Source: Nematostella vectensis (taxonomy: Eukaryota > Cnidaria > Anthozoa > Actiniaria > Edwardsiidae). Taken from it: a stretch of 64,000 nucleotides of DNA. Under the pieces are notes generated by a model. The model was given only the letters and a program-made list of their open reading frames with translations. It did no database searches and was not told the DNA's origin. Positions within the stretch are counted from its first letter, which is position 1, and the number at the start of each line of letters is the position of its first letter. The position numbers were made by a program, and so were the translations under genes. This document shows, one piece after another, positions 22,900 to 33,184 of the stretch. The stretch spans positions 15,191,453 to 15,255,452 of the forward strand of contig NC_064044.1 of assembly GCF_932526225.1 (NCBI RefSeq). The letters are read 5' to 3'.

Positions 22900-23245
22900 C
22901 TAAACAGAGATTGCAGACGACCTGTTAAACCCACAAGCTTTCAATCTGTAGATCTCTGGTACCAGAGAGATACAGTCCTCTTCTGATATCCCAGTTGACA
23001 TGAGTAGTTGCCTTCCAAATTGTGGATGGATAAATGCTTCTAGCATTGGGCCATAAACGGAACTGTCAGAAAATGTCTTGACATACTTTGGTAACTGAAT
23101 GGACTCAATCCAAGAGCGACAGTCCGCTTCAGTCATCTGGGCCAGTGCTGTGAAAATATTGACATCACAGTTAATTAATGTAATACTAGTGCTCATGTGA
23201 AAGGAACCTGTTCATGTGACTGTGTCATTCATGCAACAACCTATA

Positions 23246-23276
<31 letters not shown>

Positions 23277-25217
23277 ACACAATTGTGGAATTGCCCCCAA
23301 AACATTTGGAATTTCCAGAAATAAAAAAGTAAAGAAAATGATTCCAGTATTAATATTGTACCAACTATTGAACAACATGATGTTACAATATAGACATAAC
23401 ATACTATACCTTTGCCTGCAGCAGCATGGGCTGGCATACCAGTTGTTTGCTGCCTTGGGAGCTGTTTGGAGTTCAAATCACTCAATCAGTAATATAAGAG
23501 TTAGAGTATAGAGAGGTTTTCATAAACCCCTGAAACACTCTTCGGTTTATTTATCACTAATACACTGTAATGTCACTATGACCAACCTGCAATGCTGTTG
23601 ATTGTGCCAGCATAATCATTATAGCAGATTGAAGTGTTTCACTCCGTTTTGCTTCTAGAGCCATCATCATTTCAAAGTTACTGTTGCCTGATTGGCTTGA
23701 CTGGGGTGACCGTTCCTTTTGGGGCCCAGGTGATAGCCTTCTGCTCTTGGGTGGTTCTATCACAACAGCAATGTGCTCTTCCCAATTAGGTTCATCATTG
23801 ACACCTCCACTGTTACCGCTCATTATCTCATCTGTCCAGAGTGTTAGATGTTTAGCACAAAAGCGCCAAAGCACACCTCTTTTCTCCAAATCCTTTACCA
23901 GTTGTACATGGGTGGTATTCCAGAGCCTATTTTCATCTGCATTGGCCCCATGTCCAAGCGACGCTTCCTTGTATTCCCTCCAGTGCCACCAGTTTCTCCG
24001 GTACCTGTTTAAATGTTTTTTTTTTTTCAGTATATTCCATATAGGGCATCTGACAAGATGTGGAAAGTTTCTGATGTGCTTATTAGAGGTCACATTGCAT
24101 GCTAAATATAGCAAATTGTGTACTGAAAATGCTGTCTTAATTTCTTCATTTCTGGACAAAACTGCAATTCCCTCATGTCATTGTACAACTTTCAAGTTAC
24201 CATAAAAAGGACAAATATAAATGGAAAAATGCAAGTTCAAACTCTTCCTTTGTCCAACTTCGCACCTTCATTACATATATATCACAAACAATTACAATAA
24301 TTATTCTAAAATAAATTTATGTACAAGGCATAAAAGACATAATACTCCCCATGAACTATACTTTTCAGCCCAACGTTACCTGCATTTTTGTCGATGCTTA
24401 TTGCTCGACAGGCGAGTTTGACGTTTCCCCGCTTGTACTCAGCTTTACAGCTCATCAAGTCGTCTTCACTGCGTAGAGTTATTGGCTGCTTTTTAGGAGC
24501 CAAAAGAGACCCTTCACTGGTGTGTATATCAGTGACGGACACTCATACGATCTTATCAGGGAGATTATTTCTGGCAGTTCAGCTGTGTCACTGACACCAT
24601 GCAGAACATTAGCTGTGTGGCTCACTTTCATCTCTAAAGAAATTTCATGAAGGAAGATGTCAAATTTCTTGGCTAGTTTTTCCAGCAGCCTTGGTGATCT
24701 TCTTGGGGTGCCCACAGGAGCTGAATGACAAAAGAAGAATTATGCCAATCATACCCCATTTCATAGCATACATTATACCAAAAGAAAAACAAAATGGCAC
24801 CCTAAAATAGCTTGGTGCATACATATACCATCCTGAGGGTACAGCTCAAATTACCCCTAGAAAATACCACATACAAATATGACAGTGACACCTACCTATC
24901 TGATATAAGGAGAGATATTGGGGGGGGGGGGGGGGGCTGAATGAATGTCTTTCATATCTTTTATTTTCTGAGGGGATGGCCTAGGGGAATGTTTTGCCAC
25001 AAATCCTTTGGCGAGGGCCTTGATTAATTTTTGCATTTCTTTTACTCTGATGATGGAAATCTCTGTAGTGCTGGAGAGTCTAGGCATAGTGCAAATAATT
25101 TCGGGTGTGTCATAACATAATCCCCAAATTTGGTATAAAAATGGAACCTAGAAGCCATTGTTTTACGTTGTAGTTTCATACTAAAACCTTACCTAGTTCA
25201 TGGTAGTCGACGGCCAT
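22900..25217 (-). pseudogene. Second gene of the Tc1/mariner-type element, SAM-like C terminus
   Basis: Likely minus-strand exons: 25217-25193 (ATGGCCGTC start), about 25071-24900, 24720-24380, 24004-23587 and 23147-22900, each with AG/GT borders. The last exon reads ALAQMTEADCRSWIESIQL and then LPKYVKTF...GISEEDCISLVPEI, the layout of a SAM domain. The 24004-23587 exon reads as a charged protein with a Trp-rich start and a Ser/Pro stretch. Phases do not all agree, and exon 24720-24380 switches frame near 24550, so this copy is damaged. The gene lies wholly inside the inverted repeats and is convergent with the transposase. Its role is unknown: DNA binding, assembly or regulation of transposition are guesses. 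Confidence 0.55.
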
Positions 25218-25501
25218 ATAAAGGACGGCTGACTTTTTTTCTTCCCACTGGCGTGTTGTAAAGGGTATTCATTCAGCACGGAGCTCATATCACTATAACC
25301 TCTGGAATGCCGATGCCATTGTTTCATTAGCTTCGAGAGCGTGAGACCAAAATAGAGCGTGAAGTAGGAAAAAAAACCCCATGAAATGGCGGGAGAGCAG
25401 CCCTCGGCCTCGCTGAAGGGATTTGATTGACGTCTATAAAAAACCAGTCGCGACTCGGAAACGAAAAGCACAGGGTGCACGTGTGACTGAAAACGAGTGT
25501 A

Positions 25502-25836
25502 ACCTAACCTCAATCTTTTTACATATACTTTGATAATCAGAATTCAAGAAATTAGATTAGCGGTCAGATTAAGAATACAAGAGAACTAGGTTAGCGGTCA
25601 GATTCAAATTTTATGTACTTTGAGAGTATTTCCTATCCACCAAAAAATCATTTAGCGTTCATCTTTCTAACTTTTGCCCAGGATTCTTTGTTGTTGGCAA
25701 AAACGTACTTCTTGTTGTTTCACGGATAACCCGACTTCTCAAGTTAATTTTATTTTAATTAATAATCCCGGCATATTTGACATTGAATGGGGCACCAAAA
25801 ATATTAAACCTTTATCTGAGAGCAATATTCCAATGA
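25502..25836. other. Unique centre of the outer transposon, right half
   Basis: AT-rich sequence with a short direct repeat (TTAGCGGTCAGATT at about 25557 and 25592). No gene seen. Confidence 0.6.
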
Positions 25837-26284
25837 CAGCTGTATGGTGTGGATAGCTGTGTATGGTGTAGATAGACGTGGATAGCTGTGGACAGCTGTG
25901 TATAATGTGGATAGCTGTGTATGGTGTGGATAGCTGTGTATGGTGTGGATAGCTGTGGATGGTGTGGATAGCTGTGTATGGTGTGTATGGCTGTGTATAG
26001 TGTGGATAGATGTGGATGGTTGTGGATGGTGTGGATAGCTGTGTATAGCGTGGATAGCTGTGTATGGTGTGGATAGCTGTGTATGGTGTGGATAGCTGTG
26101 GATGGCTGTGTATGGTGTGGATAGCTGTGGATGGTGTGGATAGCTGTGGATGGTGTGGATAGCTGTGTATGGTGTGGATCGCTGTGTATGGTGTGGATAG
26201 CTGTGTATGGTGGGGATGGGTGTGTATGGTGTGGATAGCTTTGTATGGTGTGGATAGCTGTGTATGGTGTGGATAGCTGTGGAT
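25837..26284 (-). repeat. 19-bp minisatellite, right arm, inner part
   Basis: Same 19-bp unit as the left arm but in the opposite orientation (ATAGCTGTGTATGGTGTGG). It is cut by the gypsy insertion and continues at 30774. Confidence 0.95.
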
Positions 26285-26406
26285 TGTAATGTATTTGAGA
26301 AAAACCTTAGGATCAAAACGAATAAACAGTAATGGCGGACTCTCGTTGTTTATTGCTCTACCCAGAAAACCTTGCGGTCATACAAACAGGAATCCCAAAC
26401 ATTACA
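26285..26406 (-). repeat. 3' LTR of the gypsy element
   Basis: 122 bp, identical by eye to 30652-30773; 7-bp terminal inverted repeat TGTAATG/CATTACA. Confidence 0.95.
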
Positions 26407-26602
26407 TACTGCCCCACCCAAGTTTACAACTAAAAGATACTTGCTTGCTGAGGCCAGTAAAACTATCAAATTTATACACACAACATGTCAACAAGTAAAA
26501 AACAACAACAATGTCCATGACAAGTTCTTGACAAGTGCTTGACAAGTTGTCAATCCATCAGATCCGGAAAAATGTACACAGTGTGTGATATGCTGCTTAA
26601 AA

Positions 26603-28215
26603 TTAACATACATAGTCTTTGAGGTGAGTAGGTGTGGTTTTGAGTCGAGTACTTCTTCGCAGAGTACTTGCAGGTTCAGAAGCTGGAAGCTCTGTCTTCT
26701 TCGGTTCCAATGAAGGTTCTGGAACTGTGATCTCAGGTTCCTTAAATTCCTCTGGAATCTGCTTGGGTACAGTTGTTTGCATTGGAACTTGGGCCAATTC
26801 TGTTGAACTCTGAAGATCATTGGCGACTGTGGGTGTGCTTGTCCTCAGGCGAAGATGGTCAACATGTCGTCGAAACACTCCACCTGAACTGAGTTGAACG
26901 ACATACGAAACCGGTCCTGACTGTTGAATAATTGTTCCACATAACCACTTTGGACCATATGAAAAATTCTTGACAAATACTGGGTCATTCACTTGAAATT
27001 CTCTGAGTGGCACTAGATTGTCGTGTTGTTTCTTCTGTGCGAGCTGTTTATCTTCTACACGAGTGCGAATTGTGTCCTGACTAAGGGGGTTTACCAGGTC
27101 CAAGCGCGTCTTCAGCTTCCGGTTCATTAATAGCTCACCAGGTGTTTTACCAGTGGTTGCATGAGGTGTGGTACGATAGCTTAGTAGAAATCTGCTTAAC
27201 TTCGTGTCTAAGTTTTCCTTTTCCCCTCCCATCTTCTTCATTGTTTCCTTGAAAGTGCGAACATATCTTTCAGCAAATCCATTGGATGCTGGGTGTTTAG
27301 GTGCTGAAGTGATGTGTTTTATGCCATTCTCAGACATAAAAAGGGCAAATTCTTCACCTATGAAGGCAGTTGCATTATCAGATACAATGATATCAGGCAG
27401 TCCATGTACTGAGAAGCATTCTCTTAACTTCTGGATGGTTACTGCAGCAGTACTGGAGTTTGTCTTGAATACCTCGATCCACTTACTATAGGCATCACCG
27501 ATCACCAGGAACATGTGTCCTTCGAAAGGTCCTGCATAGTCAATATGTATGCGAGACCAAGGTCTAGACGGCCACTCCCACGGATGTAGGGGTGCAGTAG
27601 AAGGTGCCTTAGCATTACTTTGGCAGCTTGTGCAATCTTTCACCTTTTGCTCAATATCCGCGTCCAGGCCAGGCCACCAGAAATAGCTTCGGGCTAACAT
27701 TTTCATGCGAACCATTCCAGGATGTCCATCATGTAGTTCCTGGAGAAGCTTGACTCTTCCTTGAGGAGGAATGACTACGCGAGAGCCCCAGAGTAGACAG
27801 CCATCCTGACAGCTAAGTTGGTGCTTTCTATAAGAGTAGGGCTTGAACTCAATGCAATCATTTGAATTGGGCCAACCGGACATTACTTGGTGTCGTACTG
27901 CACTAAGAATAGGATCTTTTGAGGTCCAACGCTCAATGTCCTTGACTTTAACGGGTGTGTTGACTTCAAGATGATTCATTACGAACATAATGTCGCCAGG
28001 CACCGGAACATTTCTGGTTTCATTTGGCAATGGCAGCCGGCTCAGGCCATCGGCATTACCATTTTTCTGGCCTTCTCGATATACTAAAGTGTATGAGTAG
28101 CCTGACAGGAATACCGCCCACCTCAATATGCGTGGTGAGGCTGAGGTCGGTATTTGTTTAGTTGACTGTAGCAGACCCAGCAGGGGTTTGTGATCAGTGT
28201 AGATGGTAAAACTCC
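26603..28215 (-). CDS. Gypsy pol, C-terminal part: RNase H end and integrase
   Basis: After a one-base frame change near 28215-28225, the frame continues through the end of RNase H (TDHKP; then NADGLSRL) into integrase. The zinc domain is H...H...CTSC (HDGHPGM to KDCTSCQ). The catalytic triad is Asp in HIDYAG, Asp in VSDNATAF and Glu in NGFAERYV. A C-terminal domain (DPVFVKNF...W...G.I) and a Pro/Glu-rich tail follow. It inserts the reverse-transcribed copy into host DNA. The sequence is otherwise open from 28126 to 26603. Confidence 0.9.
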
Positions 28216-30626
28216 GTCCATATAAAGTATGAGTGGAACTTCCTCACCCCGAACATGATGGCTGCTGCCTCTTTGTCGAGCTGTGAATAGTTCTTTTCGG
28301 CTGGGGACAGAGTACGTGAGGCATATGAAATAGGACGTTCAGTCCCATCATCCATCACATGTGAAATAACACAACCAAGACCATATGGTGATGCGTCACA
28401 AGCAAGGGTTAACTCTCTTTCCAAGCTGTAATGCACTAGAAGTTGTGAAGAGTGAAGTGTGGACTTGGCTTGGTTCCAAGATTTTTCATGTGCTTCACTC
28501 CAGTTCCAAGGTGTGTCTTTGACTAACAGCTGATGTAAAGGAGATAGTATTGTAGTGATGTTAGGTATGTAACAAGCGTAATAGTCAAGCATGCCTAAAA
28601 AGGCTTGCAGTTCTTTCAGATTAGAAGGTCTCGGTGACTCTTGAATTGCTTTGATTTTCTCGTCAAGGGGGTGGATACCATCTTTGTCTATGCGGTGTCC
28701 CAGGTAAGTGACTTCAGGTGCTTGAAAAATGCACTTCGAACGTTTAAGACGGACGCCAGCTTTGTCCAGACGTGACAGGACTTCTGTTAGACTTTTGAGA
28801 TGATCTGCTGATGTCTTCCCGGCAATGAGAATATCATCTATTCGTACTACAACATTCGGAATACCCTGCAGTAAATTTTCCATTGTGCGTTGGAAAATCC
28901 CAGGGGCTGAGGCAATGCCGTAGCACAGTCTATTGTACTCAAATAGGCCTTTATGAGTGGTGATAGTGGTGTACTTCTTTGATTCTTCATCTAACTCAAG
29001 TTGTTGATAAGCTTGACTCAGATCTAGTTTTGTAAACTGCACTCCACCTCCAAGTTGAGCTAGCAGATCCTCTGTTTTAGGAATTGGGTAATTGTCAAGT
29101 TTGCTAACTTGGTTCAAAGTAACTTTGAAGTCTCCACAAATGCGTATAGACTCATCAGATTTGACAATGGGCACAATGGGTGTTGCCCATTCCGAAAATT
29201 GAACTGGACGAATTGTTCCTTCTTCTAACAAACGGTCCAATTCTCTCTCTACCTTCTGACGTCGTGCATATTCTACCGTGCGAGGTTTGAAGTACTTGGG
29301 TTTGGCTTGAGGATCAACGTATATCTTTGCTTTCACTCCTTGAATTGTCCCTAGTCCTTCCTTGAATAAATTTTCATGTTTCTTTAGCAGGTCAGACACA
29401 TCAGGGGATACAACTTGAACTAGGAAAATCTCTGGCCATGACAACTTAACATGTTGTAACCAATCTCGTCCAAAGAGACTGGGCACCTTGCCTTGTACAA
29501 CTATAACTGGCAAGTGTTCAAAGAAGTCCTTGTACTTGACTTCCACTACAAGCTTTCCTAAAACTGGAATTGTCTCCCCGGTGTATGTTTTCAAGGTTAG
29601 CTTGGTATCTTGCAGATTGAGAGATGAACCCTCAATGTTCTTCAATTGATCAAAAATGTCCTCTCCGATTACTGAAAGTGATGCACCAGTGTCCAGTTCC
29701 ATTTGAACTTTAAGACCATTTAATTCAACATCTACTACATACGGATTTTGGCGGTTGCCTTGACTGACAGCAAACAATGGATATATATCTTCATCTTCTA
29801 TTTCTTTATCAGTATCCAGGACATGAATTGCTGGTTTCCCTTGTTTTGGATGGTGGTTTGAATTTGGCTTGGTTGTCTCGGACGACTTTTTTGCTTTTTT
29901 GAGACATTTGGCAACAATATGTCCTTTCTTTTTACAATAATGGCACGTGGCCTCCTTGAAACGACATTTTGACGGGTGGTGATTTTTTCCACAACGATAA
30001 CACTCTTTATTTTCGCTTTTAGAACGCGGTAAGGGCGAAGAACTGACCTTTTTTACAGATGCAGACGTTGAACTTAACATAGAAGGAGCAGATTGAAGAT
30101 CGGCCATGTGCTGTGCGGTCGTTTCCATAGACGAAGCAATGTCGTAAGCTTTTTTGAAAGTTAAGTTCTCTTCTGATAGCAAACGCCTTTGGATTCTTTC
30201 ATTGTTAATTCCAGACACCAGACGATCACGCAGCATATTTTCCAGACTGCCACCAAAATTGCAGTATTCTGCCATGTTTCGTAGAGCCGCTACAAAGTCA
30301 GACACGTTCTCCCCGCTCAATCTGAAACGGTTATTGAACTTGTGCCGTTGCACGCTTTCACTCGGTTTTGGGTTGAAATGGCTCTTTACCAAGGTGCACA
30401 AGTCAGCATAAGATTTCTCTCCAGGTTTCGCTGGGGCCAGCAGATCAGACATTAATTTGTAGGTTTTTTTCCCTACCGAACTGAGGAGGATTGCACGGCG
30501 TATTTTCAAGTCATCGTCAGACGTAGTTACTCCATTTGCTTCAAAATAGAAGTTTAGACGCTCGATATACTGTTCCCATGAATCAGAATCTCTGTCGAAT
30601 TCGTCTATTTTGCCGTAGGTTGCCAT
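28194..30626 (-). CDS. Gypsy gag-pol, N-terminal part: gag, protease, RT, RNase H
   Basis: A single frame from the ATG at 30626 (MATYGKIDEF) has a gag region, then two zinc knuckles (CYRCGKNHHPSKC and CHYCKKKGHIVAKC). An aspartic protease active site (LDTGASLSVI) follows, then reverse transcriptase with RIDDIL in the catalytic box, and RNase H (CDASPYGLG). It ends at 28194 in a stop caused by a single-base frame change within RNase H. Given identical LTRs, this break is recent or could be a sequence error. Gag and pol share one frame, as in several cnidarian gypsy lineages. Confidence 0.9.
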   Translation of the reverse strand: MATYGKIDEFDRDSDSWEQYIERLNFYFEANGVTTSDDDLKIRRAILLSSVGKKTYKLMSDLLAPAKPGEKSYADLCTLVKSHFNPKPSESVQRHKFNNRFRLSGENVSDFVAALRNMAEYCNFGGSLENMLRDRLVSGINNERIQRRLLSEENLTFKKAYDIASSMETTAQHMADLQSAPSMLSSTSASVKKVSSSPLPRSKSENKECYRCGKNHHPSKCRFKEATCHYCKKKGHIVAKCLKKAKKSSETTKPNSNHHPKQGKPAIHVLDTDKEIEDEDIYPLFAVSQGNRQNPYVVDVELNGLKVQMELDTGASLSVIGEDIFDQLKNIEGSSLNLQDTKLTLKTYTGETIPVLGKLVVEVKYKDFFEHLPVIVVQGKVPSLFGRDWLQHVKLSWPEIFLVQVVSPDVSDLLKKHENLFKEGLGTIQGVKAKIYVDPQAKPKYFKPRTVEYARRQKVERELDRLLEEGTIRPVQFSEWATPIVPIVKSDESIRICGDFKVTLNQVSKLDNYPIPKTEDLLAQLGGGVQFTKLDLSQAYQQLELDEESKKYTTITTHKGLFEYNRLCYGIASAPGIFQRTMENLLQGIPNVVVRIDDILIAGKTSADHLKSLTEVLSRLDKAGVRLKRSKCIFQAPEVTYLGHRIDKDGIHPLDEKIKAIQESPRPSNLKELQAFLGMLDYYACYIPNITTILSPLHQLLVKDTPWNWSEAHEKSWNQAKSTLHSSQLLVHYSLERELTLACDASPYGLGCVISHVMDDGTERPISYASRTLSPAEKNYSQLDKEAAAIMFGVRKFHSYFIWTEFYHLH

Positions 30627-30651
30627 TTCCGAAATCCTCGTCGCCAAAAAA

Positions 30652-30773
30652 TGTAATGTATTTGAGAAAAACCTTAGGATCAAAACGAATAAACAGTAAT
30701 GGCGGACTCTCGTTGTTTATTGCTCTACCCAGAAAACCTTGCGGTCATACAAACAGGAATCCCAAACATTACA
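30652..30773 (-). repeat. 5' LTR of the gypsy element
   Basis: 122 bp, identical by eye to the copy at 26285-26406. Confidence 0.95.
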
Positions 30774-32602
30774 GATGGTGTGGATAGCTGTGGATGGTGT
30801 GGATAGCTGTGGATGGTGTGGATAGCTGTGGATGGTGTGGATAGCTGTGGATGGTGTGGATAGCTGTGTATGGTGTAGATAGCTGTGTATGGTGTGGATA
30901 GCTGTGTATTGTGTGGATAGCTGTGTATGGTGTGGATAGCTGTGGATGGTGTGGATAGCTGTGTATGGTGTGGATAGCTGTGGATGGCTGTGTATGGTGT
31001 GGATAGCTGTGGATGGTGTGGATAGCTGTGGATGGTGTGTATGGTTGTGTATAGTGTGGATAGATGTGGATGGTGTGGATAGCTGTGTATGGTGTGGATA
31101 GCTGTGTATGGTGTGGATAGCTGTGGATGGTGTGGATAGCTGTGTATGGTGTGGATAGCTGTGGATGGCTGTGTATGGTGTGGATAGCTGTGGATGGTGT
31201 GGATAGCTGTGTATGGTGTGGATAGCTGTGTATAGCGTGGATAGCTGTGTATGGTGTGGATAGCTGTGTATGGTGTGGATAGCTGTGTATGGTGTGTATG
31301 GCTGTGTATAGTGTGGATAGATGTGGATGGTTGTGGATGGTGTGGATAGCTGTGTATGGCTGTGTATGGGGTGGATGGTTGTGTATGGTGTGGATAGCTG
31401 TGTATGGTGTGGATAGCTGTGTATGGCGTGGATAGCTGTGTATGGTGTAGATAGCTGTGTATGGTGTGGATAGCTGTGTATGGTGTAGATAGCTGTGGAT
31501 GGTGTGGATAGCTGTGGATGGTGTGGATAGCTGTGTATGGCTGTGTATGGGGTGGATTGTTGTGTATGGTGTAGATAGCTGTGTATGGTGTGGATAGCTG
31601 TGTATGGCGTGGATAGCTGTGTATGGTGTAGATAGCTGTGTATGGTGTGGATAGCTGTGTATGGTGTAGATAGCTGTGTATGGTGTGGATAGCTGTGGAT
31701 GGTGTGGATAGCTGTGTATGGTGTGTATGGCTGTGTATAGTGTGGATAGATGTGGATGGTTGTGGATGGTGTGGATAGCTGTGTATGGTGTGGATAGCTG
31801 TGGATGGCTGTGTATGGTGTGGATAGCTGTGTATGGTGTGGATAGCTGTGTATGGCGTGGATAGCTGTGTATGGTGTAGATAGCTGTGTATGGTGTGGAT
31901 AGCTGTGTATGGTGTAGATAGCTGTGTATGGTGTGGATAGCTGTGGATGGTGTGGATAGCTGTGGATGGTGTGGATAGCTGTGGATGGCTGTGTATGGGG
32001 TGGATGGTTGTGTATGGTGTGGATAGCTGTGTATGGTGTGGATAGCTGTGTATGGCGTGGATAGCTGTGTATGGTGTAGATAGCTGTGTATGGTGTGGAT
32101 AGCTGTGTATGGTGTAGATAGCTGTGTATGGTGTGGATAGCTGTAGATGGTGTGGATAGCTGTGTATGGTGTGTATGGCTGTGTATAGTGTGGATAGATG
32201 TGGATGGTTGTGGATGGTGTGGATAGCTGTGTATGGTGTGGATAGCTGTGGATGGCTGTGTATGGTGTGGATAGCTGTGGATGGTGTGGATAGCTGTGTA
32301 TGGTGTGGATAGCTGTGTATAGCGTGGATAGCTGTGTATGGTGTGGATAGCTGTGTATGGTGTGGATAGCTGTGTATGGTGTGTATGGCTGTGTATAGTG
32401 TGGATAGATGTGGATGGTTGTGGATGGTGTGGATAGCTGTGTATGGCTGTGTATGGGGTGGATGGTTGTGTATGGTGTGGATAGCTGTGTATGGTGTGGA
32501 TAGCTGTGTATGGCGTGGATAGCTGTGTATGGTGTAGATAGCTGTGTATGGTGTGGATAGCTGTGTATGGTGTAGATAGCTGTGTATCGTGTTGATAGCT
32601 GT
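30774..32602 (-). repeat. 19-bp minisatellite, right arm, outer part
   Basis: Continuation of the right arm beyond the gypsy insertion. Higher-order duplications are visible: a block with TGGTTGTGGATGGTG and TGTGTATGGCTGTGTATGG recurs several times between 31300 and 32460. A 614-codon minus-strand frame reads through it as a by-product. Confidence 0.95.
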
Positions 32603-32641
32603 GTATGATACACTTCAGGATGCGTACTTAAAGTACTTACC

Positions 32642-32649
32642 CGTGAAAG
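32642..32649. repeat. 8-bp target-site duplication, right copy
   Basis: CGTGAAAG, exact match of 15517-15524. Confidence 0.85.
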
Positions 32650-32739
32650 AACCGCTGGGGACGCTGGTCGGTGGTACCATCTTCAGAATGGAATGCTTAT
32701 TATGATTTACAATGACTTACAATGTGCGCCATAGAAACC

Positions 32740-33165
32740 TCTGCAAGTAGAGAATAACATGGCTGAGCCTTCTGGCGCCCAGTCTTTTGGACATTCATTT
32801 GTCAGCGGTTTGCATAGAGGTGTCGTATACGACTACTACGTGATGACCAATAAAATTTTCAAATCGTTCGACTGACGGAATCCAAGACGCAGATTGTCTA
32901 TTTAAATTCCTTTGCGTAAGTTGAAAGTACATTGATTCTAAGTGATAACCAATACATCAACTTCAAATCGTTCCACTGACGGAATCCAATGCTAAACATT
33001 TCAGAAACCTCTTCTAGTAGAGAATAACCTGGCCCAGTCTTTTGAAAATTAATTGGTCAGCAATTTGCATGAAGGTGTCGTATGCGACTACTAAGTGATG
33101 ACCAATAAAATGTCTATAGACAATTCTTTGCGTGAGTTGAAAGTACATTGATTCAAAAGGGTGGT
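32740..33165. repeat. Diverged direct repeat of about 265 bp period
   Basis: GTGTCGTAT(A/G)CGACTACTA, TGATGACCAATAAAAT and GAGTTGAAAGTACATTGATTC-type segments occur in both halves. ATCGTTC(G/C)ACTGACGGAATC also occurs twice. Confidence 0.75.
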
Positions 33166-33184
33166 GGCCATTCGGCGTCTTCTT

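Larger units (their letters stand above)
19181..25499. mobile_element. Tc1/mariner-IS630-type transposon, two genes, about 6.3 kb
   Basis: Inverted repeats of about 78 bp (19181-19258 and 25499-25422) begin (T/C)ACTCGTTTTCAGTCACACG and differ at about six positions. The flanking TA at 19179-19180 and 25500-25501 is the TA target duplication of the superfamily. The left half carries an intron-split DDE transposase on the plus strand. The right half carries a convergent multi-exon gene on the minus strand. Both genes have disabling changes, so this copy is a fossil. ATGGCGG motifs lie inside both ends and could be promoter sites. Confidence 0.85.
26285..30773 (-). mobile_element. Ty3/gypsy LTR retrotransposon, 4.5 kb
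   Basis: Identical 122-bp LTRs at 26285-26406 and 30652-30773 start TGTAATG and end CATTACA, and contain AATAAA. GAT flanks both sides (26282-26284 and 30774-30776), a short target duplication inside the minisatellite. A primer-binding-site candidate (TTTGGCGACGAGGATTTCGG) follows the 5' LTR, and a purine-rich tract (GGGTGGGGCAG) precedes the 3' LTR. Identical LTRs imply recent insertion. Confidence 0.95.
15525..32641. mobile_element. Composite DNA transposon with 39-bp TIRs and inverted minisatellite arms
   Basis: Both ends carry the same 39-bp repeat in opposite orientation (15525-15563 and 32641-32603), differing at one base. It starts GGTAA(C/G)TACTTTAAGTACG. An exact 8-bp duplication, CGTGAAAG, flanks the whole. 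Inside each end a 19-bp minisatellite runs inward in opposite orientation. Subtracting a Tc1/mariner-type insertion (19181-25499) and a gypsy insertion (26285-30773) leaves about 6.3 kb with only about 600 bp of unique centre. No transposase of its own is seen, so it is non-autonomous. The 8-bp duplication and GG start would fit hAT, MULE, Merlin or Zisupton/KDZ; I cannot choose. Confidence 0.8.

Noticed and set aside
25193-25513. 106-codon minus-strand frame at the right end of the Tc1-type element
   Set aside because: Most of it overlaps the terminal inverted repeat; only the short stretch from the ATG at 25217 looks like a first exon.
15525-32641. CRISPR array reading of the regular repeats
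   Set aside because: Units are contiguous minisatellites with no unique spacers, and the genome is eukaryotic.
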